Shown in pieces: positions 18,692-27,114 of a stretch of DNA of 64,000 nt. This stretch comes from Bin87 sp963692995 (GTDB lineage Bacteria > Chloroflexota > Dehalococcoidia > Lucifugimonadales > UBA3495). The notes beneath the pieces were generated by a model. The model saw only the letters and a program-made list of their open reading frames with translations. It searched no databases and had not been told where the DNA came from. The stretch covers positions 1,240,001-1,304,000 of the forward strand of contig OY843611.1 of the NCBI GenBank assembly GCA_963692995.1, written 5' to 3'. The position numbers and the translations under genes are program-made. How positions within the stretch are numbered: position 1 is the stretch's first letter; each line of letters starts with the position of its first letter.

Positions 18692-19564
18692 ATGGCAGAC
18701 AAAGCAACCATCGGCAACGTTGAAGTTACCGCCGTCATCGACATGGTCCCGCCGCCGCGGGAGCCATCGGCGATGTTCCCCGATGTCCCCGACGACGCCT
18801 GGGCGTCTTATCAGGACACTTTGGAAGACGGGCAACTCCAGCTTTACTACGGTATCTTCCTCCTCAAGACTTCGGAACACGTCATCCTGGTGGACACCGG
18901 CATGGGCCCCGGCCCGCACCCCGACCGAGGCAACCGCACCGGCAACCTCTACGAGGAACTGCGGCCCCATTTGGAGTCCAACGTCGGTGTTAACAACACC
19001 AACGTCGGCCCCAGCGACTCGGTGAATTACATCATCCATACCCACCTGCACGGCGACCATGTTGGCTGGAACCTGCGCTATTCCGGCGGGATGCCGGCGC
19101 CCAACTTCCGTCGCGCCCGCTACGTCATGTCCCGCCCCGACTACGACTACTTCACGTCGGAGCAGGGACGCCGGATGTACCCGTACATCGACCGCCAGGT
19201 CATGCCCTTGCGCCGCTTGCGCCTCCAGCAGATCCTGGAAGAGCCGGAACACACCATCAGCGACGAGATTTCCATTGCTCCGGCGCCGGGCCACACCCCA
19301 GGCCACCAGGTGGTGCTGATTAACTCCGACGGCCAGCGCGGCGTGGTCATGGGCGACGTGCTGCACACTATCGCCCAGGTGAGCGAGCCGGCATGGTGCG
19401 CCGGCGTGGACACCGACAAGGAGCAGTCCGCCGCCTCGCGCAGCCGCCTGCTGGACGCCGCTGAGGAGGGCGACTGGACCATCTGCGCCGGGCACTTCCC
19501 GCCGGGCAAGCAGATCGGCAAAATCGCCCGCGTGGACGGCAAGCGGGTCTGGCAGCCGCTGTAG
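18692..19564 (+). CDS. MBL-fold metallo-hydrolase
   Basis: 290 residues. The metal motif HxHxDH is present as HLHGDH (His118, His120, Asp122, His123), with further ligands expected at the GHTPGHQ His and MGDVLH Asp regions. This subgroup contains lactonases and other hydrolases with a dinuclear metal site; the substrate is unknown. AGGAGG precedes the ATG at good distance. It has no signal peptide, so it is cytoplasmic. Confidence 0.88.
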   Translation: MADKATIGNVEVTAVIDMVPPPREPSAMFPDVPDDAWASYQDTLEDGQLQLYYGIFLLKTSEHVILVDTGMGPGPHPDRGNRTGNLYEELRPHLESNVGVNNTNVGPSDSVNYIIHTHLHGDHVGWNLRYSGGMPAPNFRRARYVMSRPDYDYFTSEQGRRMYPYIDRQVMPLRRLRLQQILEEPEHTISDEISIAPAPGHTPGHQVVLINSDGQRGVVMGDVLHTIAQVSEPAWCAGVDTDKEQSAASRSRLLDAAEEGDWTICAGHFPPGKQIGKIARVDGKRVWQPL

Positions 19565-19598
19565 TTCACTCCCCAGCCCCCCAGCCGCCGAAACCCGC

Positions 19599-19626
19599 GC
19601 CGGGGCGAATAATCATTCGCCCCGGC
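19599..19626. repeat. Palindromic repeat GGGGCGAATAATCATTCGCCCC family, copy 1
   Basis: 12-bp arms (GCCGGGGCGAAT / ATTCGCCCCGGC) around AATC, between the MBL gene and the next start. Two further copies occur in the window with the same core and loop. Confidence 0.8.
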
Positions 19627-19648
19627 CTGTTGACCGAGGCCGACCGCC

Positions 19649-20374
19649 ATGACGCAACTCCGCCATCTTCTCGAACGTATCGAAGCGGGCAGCGGCCCCT
19701 CGCTAGGGTTCGGTTCGTTGCAATCGTCCCGCCTACCGGGCATGGCGCTGATCGGGCGGTGCTCGGGCAATCTGGACGCAGCCCTGGCCGCCGCGTCTGA
19801 TACTGCCGACGTCGTGGTCATCGCGGCTCCCGGTCTCTCCCCGGATACGATGCCCGACATAGGTGACCGGGTCTGGGGCGCCGGCGGCGTGTCTCTGACG
19901 CCCGAAAATGTCGCGCTTTGGCAGGATGCCGGCGCTGATTTCATGGTGTCTCCACCGGGTGACGCCCTGGTGGACGCCATCAACTTGGCCCAGCCGGGCA
20001 TGACCCACGGGCTGCGCATTCCGGACGAGCCAAACGACGCCATCTGGCGAATGCTCGCCGCCGCGCCCGTGGATTTCCTGGTGCTGGACAAGTCGGCAAT
20101 GTCCGGCCCATGGACCTTCGCGGATCTGTCCCAGGTGTCAGACGCCGTTAGCCGGACCGACAAGTTCCAGTTGGTTCGGTTGGGCGTTCAGCCTACGGCC
20201 AATGAACTGCTGGCCCTGCGGCAGGCCGGCGTCGCGGCTGTGGTCGCCGAGGCCAACCTCTTGGGCGCCGAGGGCATGGCCAGTCTCAAGGCCGACCTGA
20301 TGGCCTTGCCCCGCGCGCAGCCGGCGTCCCGCCGCCGGGTTCAGCCGGGGAGCCTGGAAAATCCCGCTACGTGA
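19649..20374 (+). CDS. Conserved-looking protein of unknown function, possible TIM-barrel
   Basis: 241 residues, no signal peptide or membrane span. Repeated strand-helix units (DVVVIAAPG, GADFMVSPPG, VDFLVLDKSA, FQLVRLGV, VAAVVAEANL) suggest an alpha/beta barrel like those of aldolases or phosphate-binding enzymes, but no catalytic motif is recognised. Its stop overlaps the GTG of the site-2 protease (GTGA), so the two are translated together and perhaps work together. Confidence 0.65.
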   Translation: MTQLRHLLERIEAGSGPSLGFGSLQSSRLPGMALIGRCSGNLDAALAAASDTADVVVIAAPGLSPDTMPDIGDRVWGAGGVSLTPENVALWQDAGADFMVSPPGDALVDAINLAQPGMTHGLRIPDEPNDAIWRMLAAAPVDFLVLDKSAMSGPWTFADLSQVSDAVSRTDKFQLVRLGVQPTANELLALRQAGVAAVVAEANLLGAEGMASLKADLMALPRAQPASRRRVQPGSLENPAT

Positions 20375-21072
20375 TACTTCAGAGCCTGGACCTGCTCCGG
20401 GATAACCCGGTCTCCTTTATCCTGGTCATCGGGATCGGGCTGCTTGGGCTGGTGATCGGCTTCACCGTCCACGAGTTCAGCCACGCCCTAACCTCCCACA
20501 TGGAGGGCGACAATACGGCCCGCCGTATGGGGCGGCTGACCTTCAACCCGATCAAGCACATCGACCTGCTCGGGTTCCTGCTCTTGCTGGTGGTCGGGTT
20601 CGGTTGGGCCAAGCCGGTGCAGGTTGATCCCCACAACTTGCGGCACGGTCGGCTGGGGATGTCGTGGGTGGCCTTGGCGGGGCCGTTATCCAACTTCGCG
20701 CTGGCGTTTCTGCTGGGCCTGGTCTTCCGCTTGGACCTGCTGCCGGTGGTGACGAGTACGGTGTTCATATCGGGGGTTGCCGAGGTGGTGGGTTTCGCCG
20801 CTTTTCTGGTCATCTTCTTCAATCTCATTTTGGGCATCTTTAACCTGATACCCCTGCCCCCGCTGGATGGCAGCAAAGTCTTGGGCGGCCTACTCCCGCC
20901 ATCGCTGTACGAACCCTACCTGCGGTTCGAGCGCTACGGCTGGATTCCCCTGATTGGCCTGATCGGCGTGAACTTGGCGCTGAGCTACGCCTTCGGCATC
21001 AACCTGCTGGGCCGGATATTGTTGCCGCCGGCGCTGTTCATGTTCCGGATGGCGACCGGCCTTCCCTTGTAA
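20371..21072 (+). CDS. Site-2 protease family membrane metalloprotease (M50)
   Basis: 233 residues, about five to six transmembrane helices. The zinc motif HEFSH (His34, Glu35, His38) lies in the first hydrophobic stretch, and the third ligand motif NLIPLPPLDGSKVL is in a later one. These proteases cut membrane-spanning substrates, often regulators. The start is GTG at 20371, overlapping the preceding gene. No PDZ domain, so it belongs to the short M50B-like group. Confidence 0.9.
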   Translation: MILQSLDLLRDNPVSFILVIGIGLLGLVIGFTVHEFSHALTSHMEGDNTARRMGRLTFNPIKHIDLLGFLLLLVVGFGWAKPVQVDPHNLRHGRLGMSWVALAGPLSNFALAFLLGLVFRLDLLPVVTSTVFISGVAEVVGFAAFLVIFFNLILGIFNLIPLPPLDGSKVLGGLLPPSLYEPYLRFERYGWIPLIGLIGVNLALSYAFGINLLGRILLPPALFMFRMATGLPL

Positions 21073-21119
21073 GACGGCCTTCTCCTCATCCCATTTCCGT
21101 CACTCCCGCCATTTCCCTC

Positions 21120-21139
21120 ATTCCCGCGAAAGCGGGAAT
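21120..21139. repeat. dRS3-like palindrome ATTCCCGC-GAAA-GCGGGAAT
   Basis: Perfect 20-bp palindrome with flanks like those of the other copies (followed by CC). It sits between the convergent site-2 protease and PPOX genes. The core resembles the Neisseria dRS3 pattern ATTCCCN8GGGAAT. Confidence 0.85.
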
Positions 21140-21155
21140 CCAGAATAAAAACGGT

Positions 21156-21179
21156 AGGGGCGAATAATCATTCGCCCCT
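21156..21179. repeat. GGGGCGAATAATCATTCGCCCC palindrome, copy 2
   Basis: Arms of 10 bp (AGGGGCGAAT / ATTCGCCCCT) with the same AATC loop as copy 1. It lies 17 bases from a dRS3-like palindrome, so two repeat families meet at this convergent junction. Confidence 0.85.
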
Positions 21180-21206
21180 GTGGAAACCGGCCGCGCGCCT
21201 TCGGAG

Positions 21207-21794
21207 TTAAGGCCGCAGGGGTATTGGTCGGTTGGTCCGGTTCTCCGCAATTTGGTCGGCGTCCCACAGGTTGGCAAAGTTGTAGGCCCGGGGGCAGTGG
21301 CCGTAGGATTCCTCGACGTTGATGATAATGCCTTGCAGGTGCTTGGAATTGTCGTCCGTCCAGTAGAGTTCCAATTCCACCTTCTGCCGTTCCAACTCCT
21401 CTTTGCTCACGATGGTAACGGCGCCGTTGACGCGGACGGTGTCGTTTACGCCCGGGATCATGAACAGCAGGCCCACGCGGGGGTTGGAGTCCATGTTCTG
21501 GTAGGACTGGAACAGTCGGTTTCCCGCCACATCGGGCAGCAGGAGGCGCGTGCTGTCAATAACCTTCACGAAACCCGGCTTCCCGCCCTTAGGCGATGCG
21601 TCGCAGTTTCCCTCCGGGTCGGAGGACGCCATCACGACGAAAGGCGAGGCCTGGATGAACTTCTGCACAAACTCGGACATCTCGCCCTTGACCTTGATCC
21701 TGGCCCGTGGGCTCATCTCGCCAAACTCGTCGTTGAACCGACTCGGCTCCTGGACGATGGTGCAGAGGTCGTCAGCGGTGGCGGTCGTAGTCAT
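21207..21794 (-). CDS. Pyridoxamine 5'-phosphate oxidase-family flavin protein (MSMEG_1061-like)
   Basis: 195 residues with a split-barrel FMN-binding pattern: FIQASPFVVMASSDPEG.CDASPKGGKPGFVKVID, then LLLPD..GNRLFQSYQN...NPRVGLLFMIPG. This subgroup is a flavin- or F420-dependent reductase set with no fixed substrate, not true PdxH. It is cytoplasmic. A single-gene unit ending in a repeat-rich junction. Confidence 0.85.
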   Translation of the reverse strand: MTTTATADDLCTIVQEPSRFNDEFGEMSPRARIKVKGEMSEFVQKFIQASPFVVMASSDPEGNCDASPKGGKPGFVKVIDSTRLLLPDVAGNRLFQSYQNMDSNPRVGLLFMIPGVNDTVRVNGAVTIVSKEELERQKVELELYWTDDNSKHLQGIIINVEESYGHCPRAYNFANLWDADQIAENRTNRPIPLRP

Positions 21795-22115
21795 GGCGAA
21801 AAACCTCCCGGCGATTCGTAGTCGCTAGATGCGTAATGGGCACAGGATAACGGATTTGGTCTTGACGCGCCACCTGGTACCCATGCTTGTCGGACCTATG
21901 CTTGCCCTTGGCTCCGTGCCTATCAGCCAAGAAAATACGATATTCGTCAGCGCGAATAATTGATTCACTGAATACGTCGCCCGTTACCGCGCTTCGTCCG
22001 AAATAAAGTTGACATTGCGGCATTCAATAACTTATATTCGGCTCATATTGGCTAACCGTAGCCGTTTTCGACGCCATATGTCCAAGCAGTCCGAGAGCCG
22101 GACGGGAGGGATGCC
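21795..22115. other. Intergenic region with divergent regulatory sequence
   Basis: About 320 bases, more AT-rich than the genes. It holds the strong plus-strand promoter at 22009. An 83-codon minus-strand frame (21772-22023) overlaps the PPOX start and covers that promoter; its protein is not recognised and it is not called as a gene. Confidence 0.6.
22009..22038 (+). promoter_or_regulatory. Strong sigma70-type promoter of the lipoprotein gene
   Basis: Perfect -35 TTGACA (22009-22014), then TTATAT at 17 or TATATT at 18 bases spacing (22033-22038). It lies about 80 bases before the ATG at 22116. Confidence 0.6.
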
Positions 22116-22547
22116 ATGCCGCAGTATTTCGCTATTTTACGGGCCGCAATTTGCGGTCTCCTGGCGCTGGGATTGCTGGCAGCCGCAGCCTGCGGCGCCC
22201 CAGCCGAGCAACAGGCTCCCGCCCCGCCGACCGGGGCCGAGCAGCAGCCAGCGGCCCCGGAGCAAAGGGCGGCGCAACCGGCAGATGCCCAGCAAGCAGC
22301 GACAACGCAAGCGCCAGCCGCCCCAGCGCCGGCCAAACCCACGCTGGCATTGCCCAGCGGCATGGCCGATACCAAGGCCGGCGGAGCCGCTCCCACCACT
22401 GCTCCCACGGCCACGCCGGCGCCGGAGCGGATGGCGGGAGCGCCGATGCAGGCCGACCTGCGCATCGCCATCACCCCGCCCTACGCCGAGAACCTGTTGG
22501 GCGACTGGCTCCGCGACCGCCTCGACCCCAAGCTGCGCAACGTGTAA
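22116..22547 (+). CDS. Small lipoprotein with Ala/Pro/Gln-rich linker; possible truncated solute-binding protein
   Basis: 143 residues. The signal ends in the lipobox AAACG (about Cys27). A long low-complexity linker (Ala, Pro, Gln, Thr) runs to about residue 105, followed by only some 30 ordered residues (MQADLRIAITPPYAENLLGDWLRD). This is the N-terminal layout of extracellular solute-binding lipoproteins, but the main domain is missing, so it may be a remnant or a small lipoprotein in its own right. It has a good ribosome site (GGGAGGG) and a strong promoter, which argues that it is expressed. Confidence 0.6.
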   Translation: MPQYFAILRAAICGLLALGLLAAAACGAPAEQQAPAPPTGAEQQPAAPEQRAAQPADAQQAATTQAPAAPAPAKPTLALPSGMADTKAGGAAPTTAPTATPAPERMAGAPMQADLRIAITPPYAENLLGDWLRDRLDPKLRNV

Positions 22548-22637
22548 CTGCGATTGCTGAGAGCGCATTATGGCGGCGGGGTGTATCATTACATCCCGCC
22601 GCGCCTTTGCATCCGCCTCGTGTGAAACCGAGTGACC

Positions 22638-24047
22638 ATGTCCTCCAACCCATCAGAAACCGAAAATACCGTCGAGGCGCCTGTGGCAAGCCAATCCAGT
22701 CATCCGGAAACGGATGTCCTGCCCGACTGGGCCCAGGAAGTCCCGCGCCGGCGTCGGTTCATCTCCCGGCGCAACGGCATCATCGCGTTAATCGCTATTA
22801 CAGTCATCGGCTTCACGGTCTGGTTGAACTTCCCCTTTGTCCCTGATCCCGTGATTCTGTGGGGACGGCAGCCCGAGACACGGTTCGACTCGGCGTCCAC
22901 GGGTCAAGAATGGACGATGGCCGGCCGTAGCCTGGGGCTGACACGGTACGCGGCTGACGTGGTGGACGAACCGCAGGGCAAGCTGGCCTGGAGCGTAGAT
23001 ACCGGCCCGGCGACGCTGGCGGCGCCCATCGTATCGGGGGGGCGCATCTACCTCGGCGCGCACTTCCGCATTGCGGTGCTGGATGCCGGAACGGGGGAGG
23101 AACTGGATTCTATGCCCGCTACCGGGCCATTGGGAAACTCGCTGGCCATGGCCAACGGCACGCTGTATTACACGACGCCGGACCGCCGGCTGGTCGCCAG
23201 AGATCCAGTCAGCCAGGAGATACGCTGGGAGTATGAGATGGGCGATTCGACGGCCGGCCCAGTATCAGTGGCTAACGGCATCGTGTACGCCGGCGCGCTG
23301 GATGGCGTCACCTATGCCCTGAACGCATCTACCGGCGAGAACATCTGGTTCCATGAATCACTGGGCGAAGTGCGCTCGCCGCCGTCCCTGGACGGCAATC
23401 TTATTTTCACCGCCTCCGCTGACCGAAGCCTATACGCTCTGGATGCCAGGACTGGCCAGGAACGGGCACGGTTCCGCAGTACAGGATCGTTGACGGCTCC
23501 GCCGGTGACCGCCAACGGGCTGACTTACTTCGTGGCCCAGCGTCAGTTGCAGGCCATGGCGGCCGACGCGCTGGAATACCCCGGCCAATATGCCGTCACC
23601 CGAACTTGGTCTCAGCTGTGGCTGTGGGGTTTCCCGTTGCCAGCGCCGCCGTCCCAACCGGGCGACCGCTGGCGGTTCGGCTCGGACTACCCCGATGATT
23701 ATTCCTCGCGCCTCAAGCGGACTGAGGGTATCATCTCCGCGCCGGCAGTGGCGGGAGAGCGGCTGTATATCGGAGACACGGTAGGGAAGATGTACGCTAT
23801 AGATGCGATTGCGGGCGAAGAAGAGTGGCAGTTCCAGGCCGAGGACGGCATCGTCGCTTCGCCCGTGGTGGTGGGCGATTTGCTGGTATTCGGAGACAAA
23901 TCGGGCTGGCTCTACGGCCTGAACCGGGCCGACGGCACGGAACGCTGGCGACTGCAACTTTCCGCCGGCGTCCGCACCGACCCGGTCTATGCGGAAGGAC
24001 GACTGCTGGCGCGCACGGAGGACGGCGCGCTCCACGCCATCGACTGA
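22638..24047 (+). CDS. Membrane-anchored PQQ-like beta-propeller protein
   Basis: 469 residues. A cytoplasmic basic N-terminus (RRRRFISRR) leads into one membrane helix (about 48-68); the rest is a propeller of repeats of the form 'G.IY.G...G.LYALDA.TG...W.F', for example GVTYALNASTGENIWFHE and GKMYAIDAIAGEEEWQFQ. Such repeats occur in BamB-like scaffolds and quinoprotein-type dehydrogenases; no PQQ-ligand or catalytic motif is evident, so a scaffold role is more likely. ATG 22638 is preferred to the GTG six bases earlier. Confidence 0.82.
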   Translation: MSSNPSETENTVEAPVASQSSHPETDVLPDWAQEVPRRRRFISRRNGIIALIAITVIGFTVWLNFPFVPDPVILWGRQPETRFDSASTGQEWTMAGRSLGLTRYAADVVDEPQGKLAWSVDTGPATLAAPIVSGGRIYLGAHFRIAVLDAGTGEELDSMPATGPLGNSLAMANGTLYYTTPDRRLVARDPVSQEIRWEYEMGDSTAGPVSVANGIVYAGALDGVTYALNASTGENIWFHESLGEVRSPPSLDGNLIFTASADRSLYALDARTGQERARFRSTGSLTAPPVTANGLTYFVAQRQLQAMAADALEYPGQYAVTRTWSQLWLWGFPLPAPPSQPGDRWRFGSDYPDDYSSRLKRTEGIISAPAVAGERLYIGDTVGKMYAIDAIAGEEEWQFQAEDGIVASPVVVGDLLVFGDKSGWLYGLNRADGTERWRLQLSAGVRTDPVYAEGRLLARTEDGALHAID

Positions 24048-24057
24048 CCCGCCCGCC

Positions 24058-24840
<783 letters not shown>

Positions 24841-25000
24841 AGTGAAAACCTCCCGGTTTGGAAGCGAAATATGCGGCCATAGTAGCGCATCAGCGGCGGG
24901 ATTGCGATGTGGGGCTAATCCTCGGGGCTAATCCTTTAACGGGAAGAAATCCGCCGCCGGCGGGGAAGCTGACGGCGGCGCTGGTACGGGCAGCGGGAGA

Positions 25001-26053
25001 TCACTCGCCCAGTGTGGTGGTAAGCACCCACATGGGGCGCTCGCCCACCGCATAGGTTCCCAGGGGAGTCATGGCGCCGGTATCGGCGTTGATGCTGTAG
25101 GACGCCAGCTGGCCCGTCGCCGAGCCGGCGGCAAAGACGTAGCGGCCGGATGGGTCCAGGCTAAACGCGCTAGGCACGGCCTCCGTGGCGGCGTGATCCG
25201 CCGGGGTCAGCCGGCCTTCGCCGTCCACGGTAAAGCTGGCAATGCTGTTATGGCCACGGTTGGGGACGAAGAGCAAACTGCCATCCGGCGAGAACTGGAT
25301 CTGCGAGCAGGTGTTGCGCTCGGTGACGCCGGCCGGCAGCGTTGAGACGGTTTCCAGGGGCGTAAGCCGGCCCGCATCGTCAATCGTGTACGAAGACACG
25401 CTGCATCCCTGCTCGTTGGAGAAATACACAGTATCCAAAGCGGGATGGAAGGTGAAGTGTCGCGGGCCGATGTTGTCACCCTGGGCCAGCGTTGGCGGGT
25501 CGTTGGGGGTCAGTGCGCCGCTGGATGCGTCGAACCGGAACTGGTAGATGACGTTGGGGCCGGGGATGTTCTTGGGCGGTTCCAGCACGTTGTCCTGCTG
25601 CCTGGCGATGTGGGGCACGTAGGCGAACCGGTTGGAACGGTCGGTCAGCATGGCGTGGGCGCCGGAGTCGGTGTCCACTACCGCTGTCGCCGCGCCGCCC
25701 ACGCTGCCGTCATCGCCCAGGGGATGCACGGCGGCGCGCCCATCCGCGTAGTAGGACGATAGCAGGTACCGACCGGTTCGGTCGGTGGAGAGATAGGCCG
25801 GCTGGCCGGGGGGTGTAACCGAGCCGGTAGTGGTCAGTTCGCCGGTTTGCTGATTGATGCGGTGGCTGGTGATTTCGGGAACCTCGCGGTGGCCGGCGTA
25901 CAGTGTCTGCCGGTCGGGGCTAATGGCAAGCAGGGACGGCCCGCCGGAGACCGCCGCCTCGCCCGCCAGGGTCAACGCCCCGCTGGCCTCATCCATGGTG
26001 AAGATAGATACCTTGTTGTCATCCTGGGCCGCTACATACACATAGGTTGCCAT
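25001..26053 (-). CDS. Lactonase family protein (6-phosphogluconolactonase, YbhE type)
   Basis: 350 residues forming a seven-bladed propeller of the Pgl/YbhE family: TYVYVAAQDDNKVSIFTMDEASGAL at the start, repeated 'L.LSPDGR.LYAG...' units, DPSGRYVFAAGSATGQLASY near the end. These hydrolyse lactones of sugar acids; related members open other rings. ATG 26053 is chosen because GGAAG precedes it; the longer frame runs into repeat-like sequence. Confidence 0.88.
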   Translation of the reverse strand: MATYVYVAAQDDNKVSIFTMDEASGALTLAGEAAVSGGPSLLAISPDRQTLYAGHREVPEITSHRINQQTGELTTTGSVTPPGQPAYLSTDRTGRYLLSSYYADGRAAVHPLGDDGSVGGAATAVVDTDSGAHAMLTDRSNRFAYVPHIARQQDNVLEPPKNIPGPNVIYQFRFDASSGALTPNDPPTLAQGDNIGPRHFTFHPALDTVYFSNEQGCSVSSYTIDDAGRLTPLETVSTLPAGVTERNTCSQIQFSPDGSLLFVPNRGHNSIASFTVDGEGRLTPADHAATEAVPSAFSLDPSGRYVFAAGSATGQLASYSINADTGAMTPLGTYAVGERPMWVLTTTLGE

Positions 26054-26155
26054 TTTCGTTGCTTCCTTTCTCAGACCGTCATTCCTGTTCCCCAACCGTC
26101 ATACTGGCAAAAGCCGGGATCCGGCGCGTGGGAGCGGGTTGCGAACCTGCGCCGG

Positions 26156-27007
26156 CTATCGCACCAACGTCTCCGCCATCTTCTCCAGCTGCTGGCCCAT
26201 TTCCTCCTCGGTATCGGAGTGGTTGGGCCAGACGCAGACGCGCATGGCGCCGGCGTTGAGGAAGTCATCGACCGTCTGGCGGGTGGTGTCCGGCTGCTGG
26301 CCGAACACGGAGATGGTCAGCGACTCGGGCTCGCGGCCCCGCTCTTCGGCCAGGGCGTCCAGCTGCTGGCGGCTGTCTTCAATTTGGGCGGGATTCGCGC
26401 GATTAGGGAGCCACCCGTCGCCGTAGCGCGCCACGCGGCGCAGCACGTTGCGGGCGTTGCCGCCCAGCAGGACGGGCGGGTGGGGCTGTTGTACCGGCTT
26501 GGGGTACATATACACGGGCGGAAAGTTGTAATATTGGCCGTGGTATTCGGCCTGGTCTTCCGTCCAGAGGGCTTTGAGGGCGTTCACGGCGTCTTCGGTC
26601 TGGGTCCAGCGGCGGTCGAAGTCACCGCCCATCATCTCGGTTTCTTCTCGGTTCCAGCCGGCGCCGATGCCGAAAACGAACCGCCCGTTGCTGTGGCGAT
26701 CCAGCACGGAAATCTGCTTGGCGAGGATTAGCGGGTTGCGCTCGGGAAGCAGAGTGATGCCGGTGCAGAGCTTGATCTTTTCCGTGACCGCAGCGGCCAT
26801 GGCCAATGCCATGTAGGGGTCAGAGAAGTGGCGATAGGTCCAGGGTATCTCTCCGCCGGTGGCCGGGAAGGGACTTTCGCTACGTACAGGCAGGATGGGG
26901 TGCTCGTGATACCAAATTGACTCGAAGCCCAGGTCTTCGACTTTTTTGGCGATGAATGCCGGGTTCAGGGTGTAGGCCGGCAGGGGAACGATGATTCCTA
27001 CTGACAT
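26156..27007 (-). CDS. LLM-class (luciferase-like) F420/FMN-dependent oxidoreductase
   Basis: 283 residues of the bacterial luciferase superfamily. Typical stretches are VEDLGFESIWYHEHP, LCTGITLLPERNPLILAKQ and GRFVFGIGAGWNREE. Members use F420 or FMN to oxidise or reduce diverse carbon substrates and are very abundant in SAR202-type genomes. ATG 27007 follows GGAAAGGAAA; the longer in-frame extension translates the palindromic repeat and is spurious. Confidence 0.92.
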   Translation of the reverse strand: MSVGIIVPLPAYTLNPAFIAKKVEDLGFESIWYHEHPILPVRSESPFPATGGEIPWTYRHFSDPYMALAMAAAVTEKIKLCTGITLLPERNPLILAKQISVLDRHSNGRFVFGIGAGWNREETEMMGGDFDRRWTQTEDAVNALKALWTEDQAEYHGQYYNFPPVYMYPKPVQQPHPPVLLGGNARNVLRRVARYGDGWLPNRANPAQIEDSRQQLDALAEERGREPESLTISVFGQQPDTTRQTVDDFLNAGAMRVCVWPNHSDTEEEMGQQLEKMAETLVR

Positions 27008-27029
27008 TTGATTTTCCTTTCCAATGTGG

Positions 27030-27049
27030 ATTCCCGCTTTCGCGGGAAT
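27030..27049. repeat. dRS3-like palindrome, exact copy, upstream of the LLM gene
   Basis: ATTCCCGC-TTTC-GCGGGAAT in the orientation whose GGGAAT end continues into a tandem array. Only about 20 bases separate it from the LLM start codon at 27007. Confidence 0.85.
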
Positions 27050-27111
27050 GACGGATGCGGGTGGGAATGACGGATGCGGGCGGGAATGACGGATGCGGGC
27101 GGGAATGACGG
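27044..27111. repeat. 19-bp tandem repeat grown from the palindrome end
   Basis: Three full units of GGGAATGACGGATGCGGGY (27044-27062, 27063-27081, 27082-27100) and a partial fourth. The first unit overlaps the 3' arm of the palindrome, so the array seems to have expanded from that arm. It runs to four bases before the stop of the GMC gene. Confidence 0.85.
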
Positions 27112-27114
27112 GGG

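Noticed and set aside
21772..22023. 83-codon minus-strand frame overlapping the PPOX start
   Set aside because: Not recognised as a family and it overlaps both the PPOX start and a strong promoter; not supported as a gene.
27044..27111. Tandem repeats as a CRISPR array
   Set aside because: Units are directly adjacent with no spacers, and cas genes are absent.
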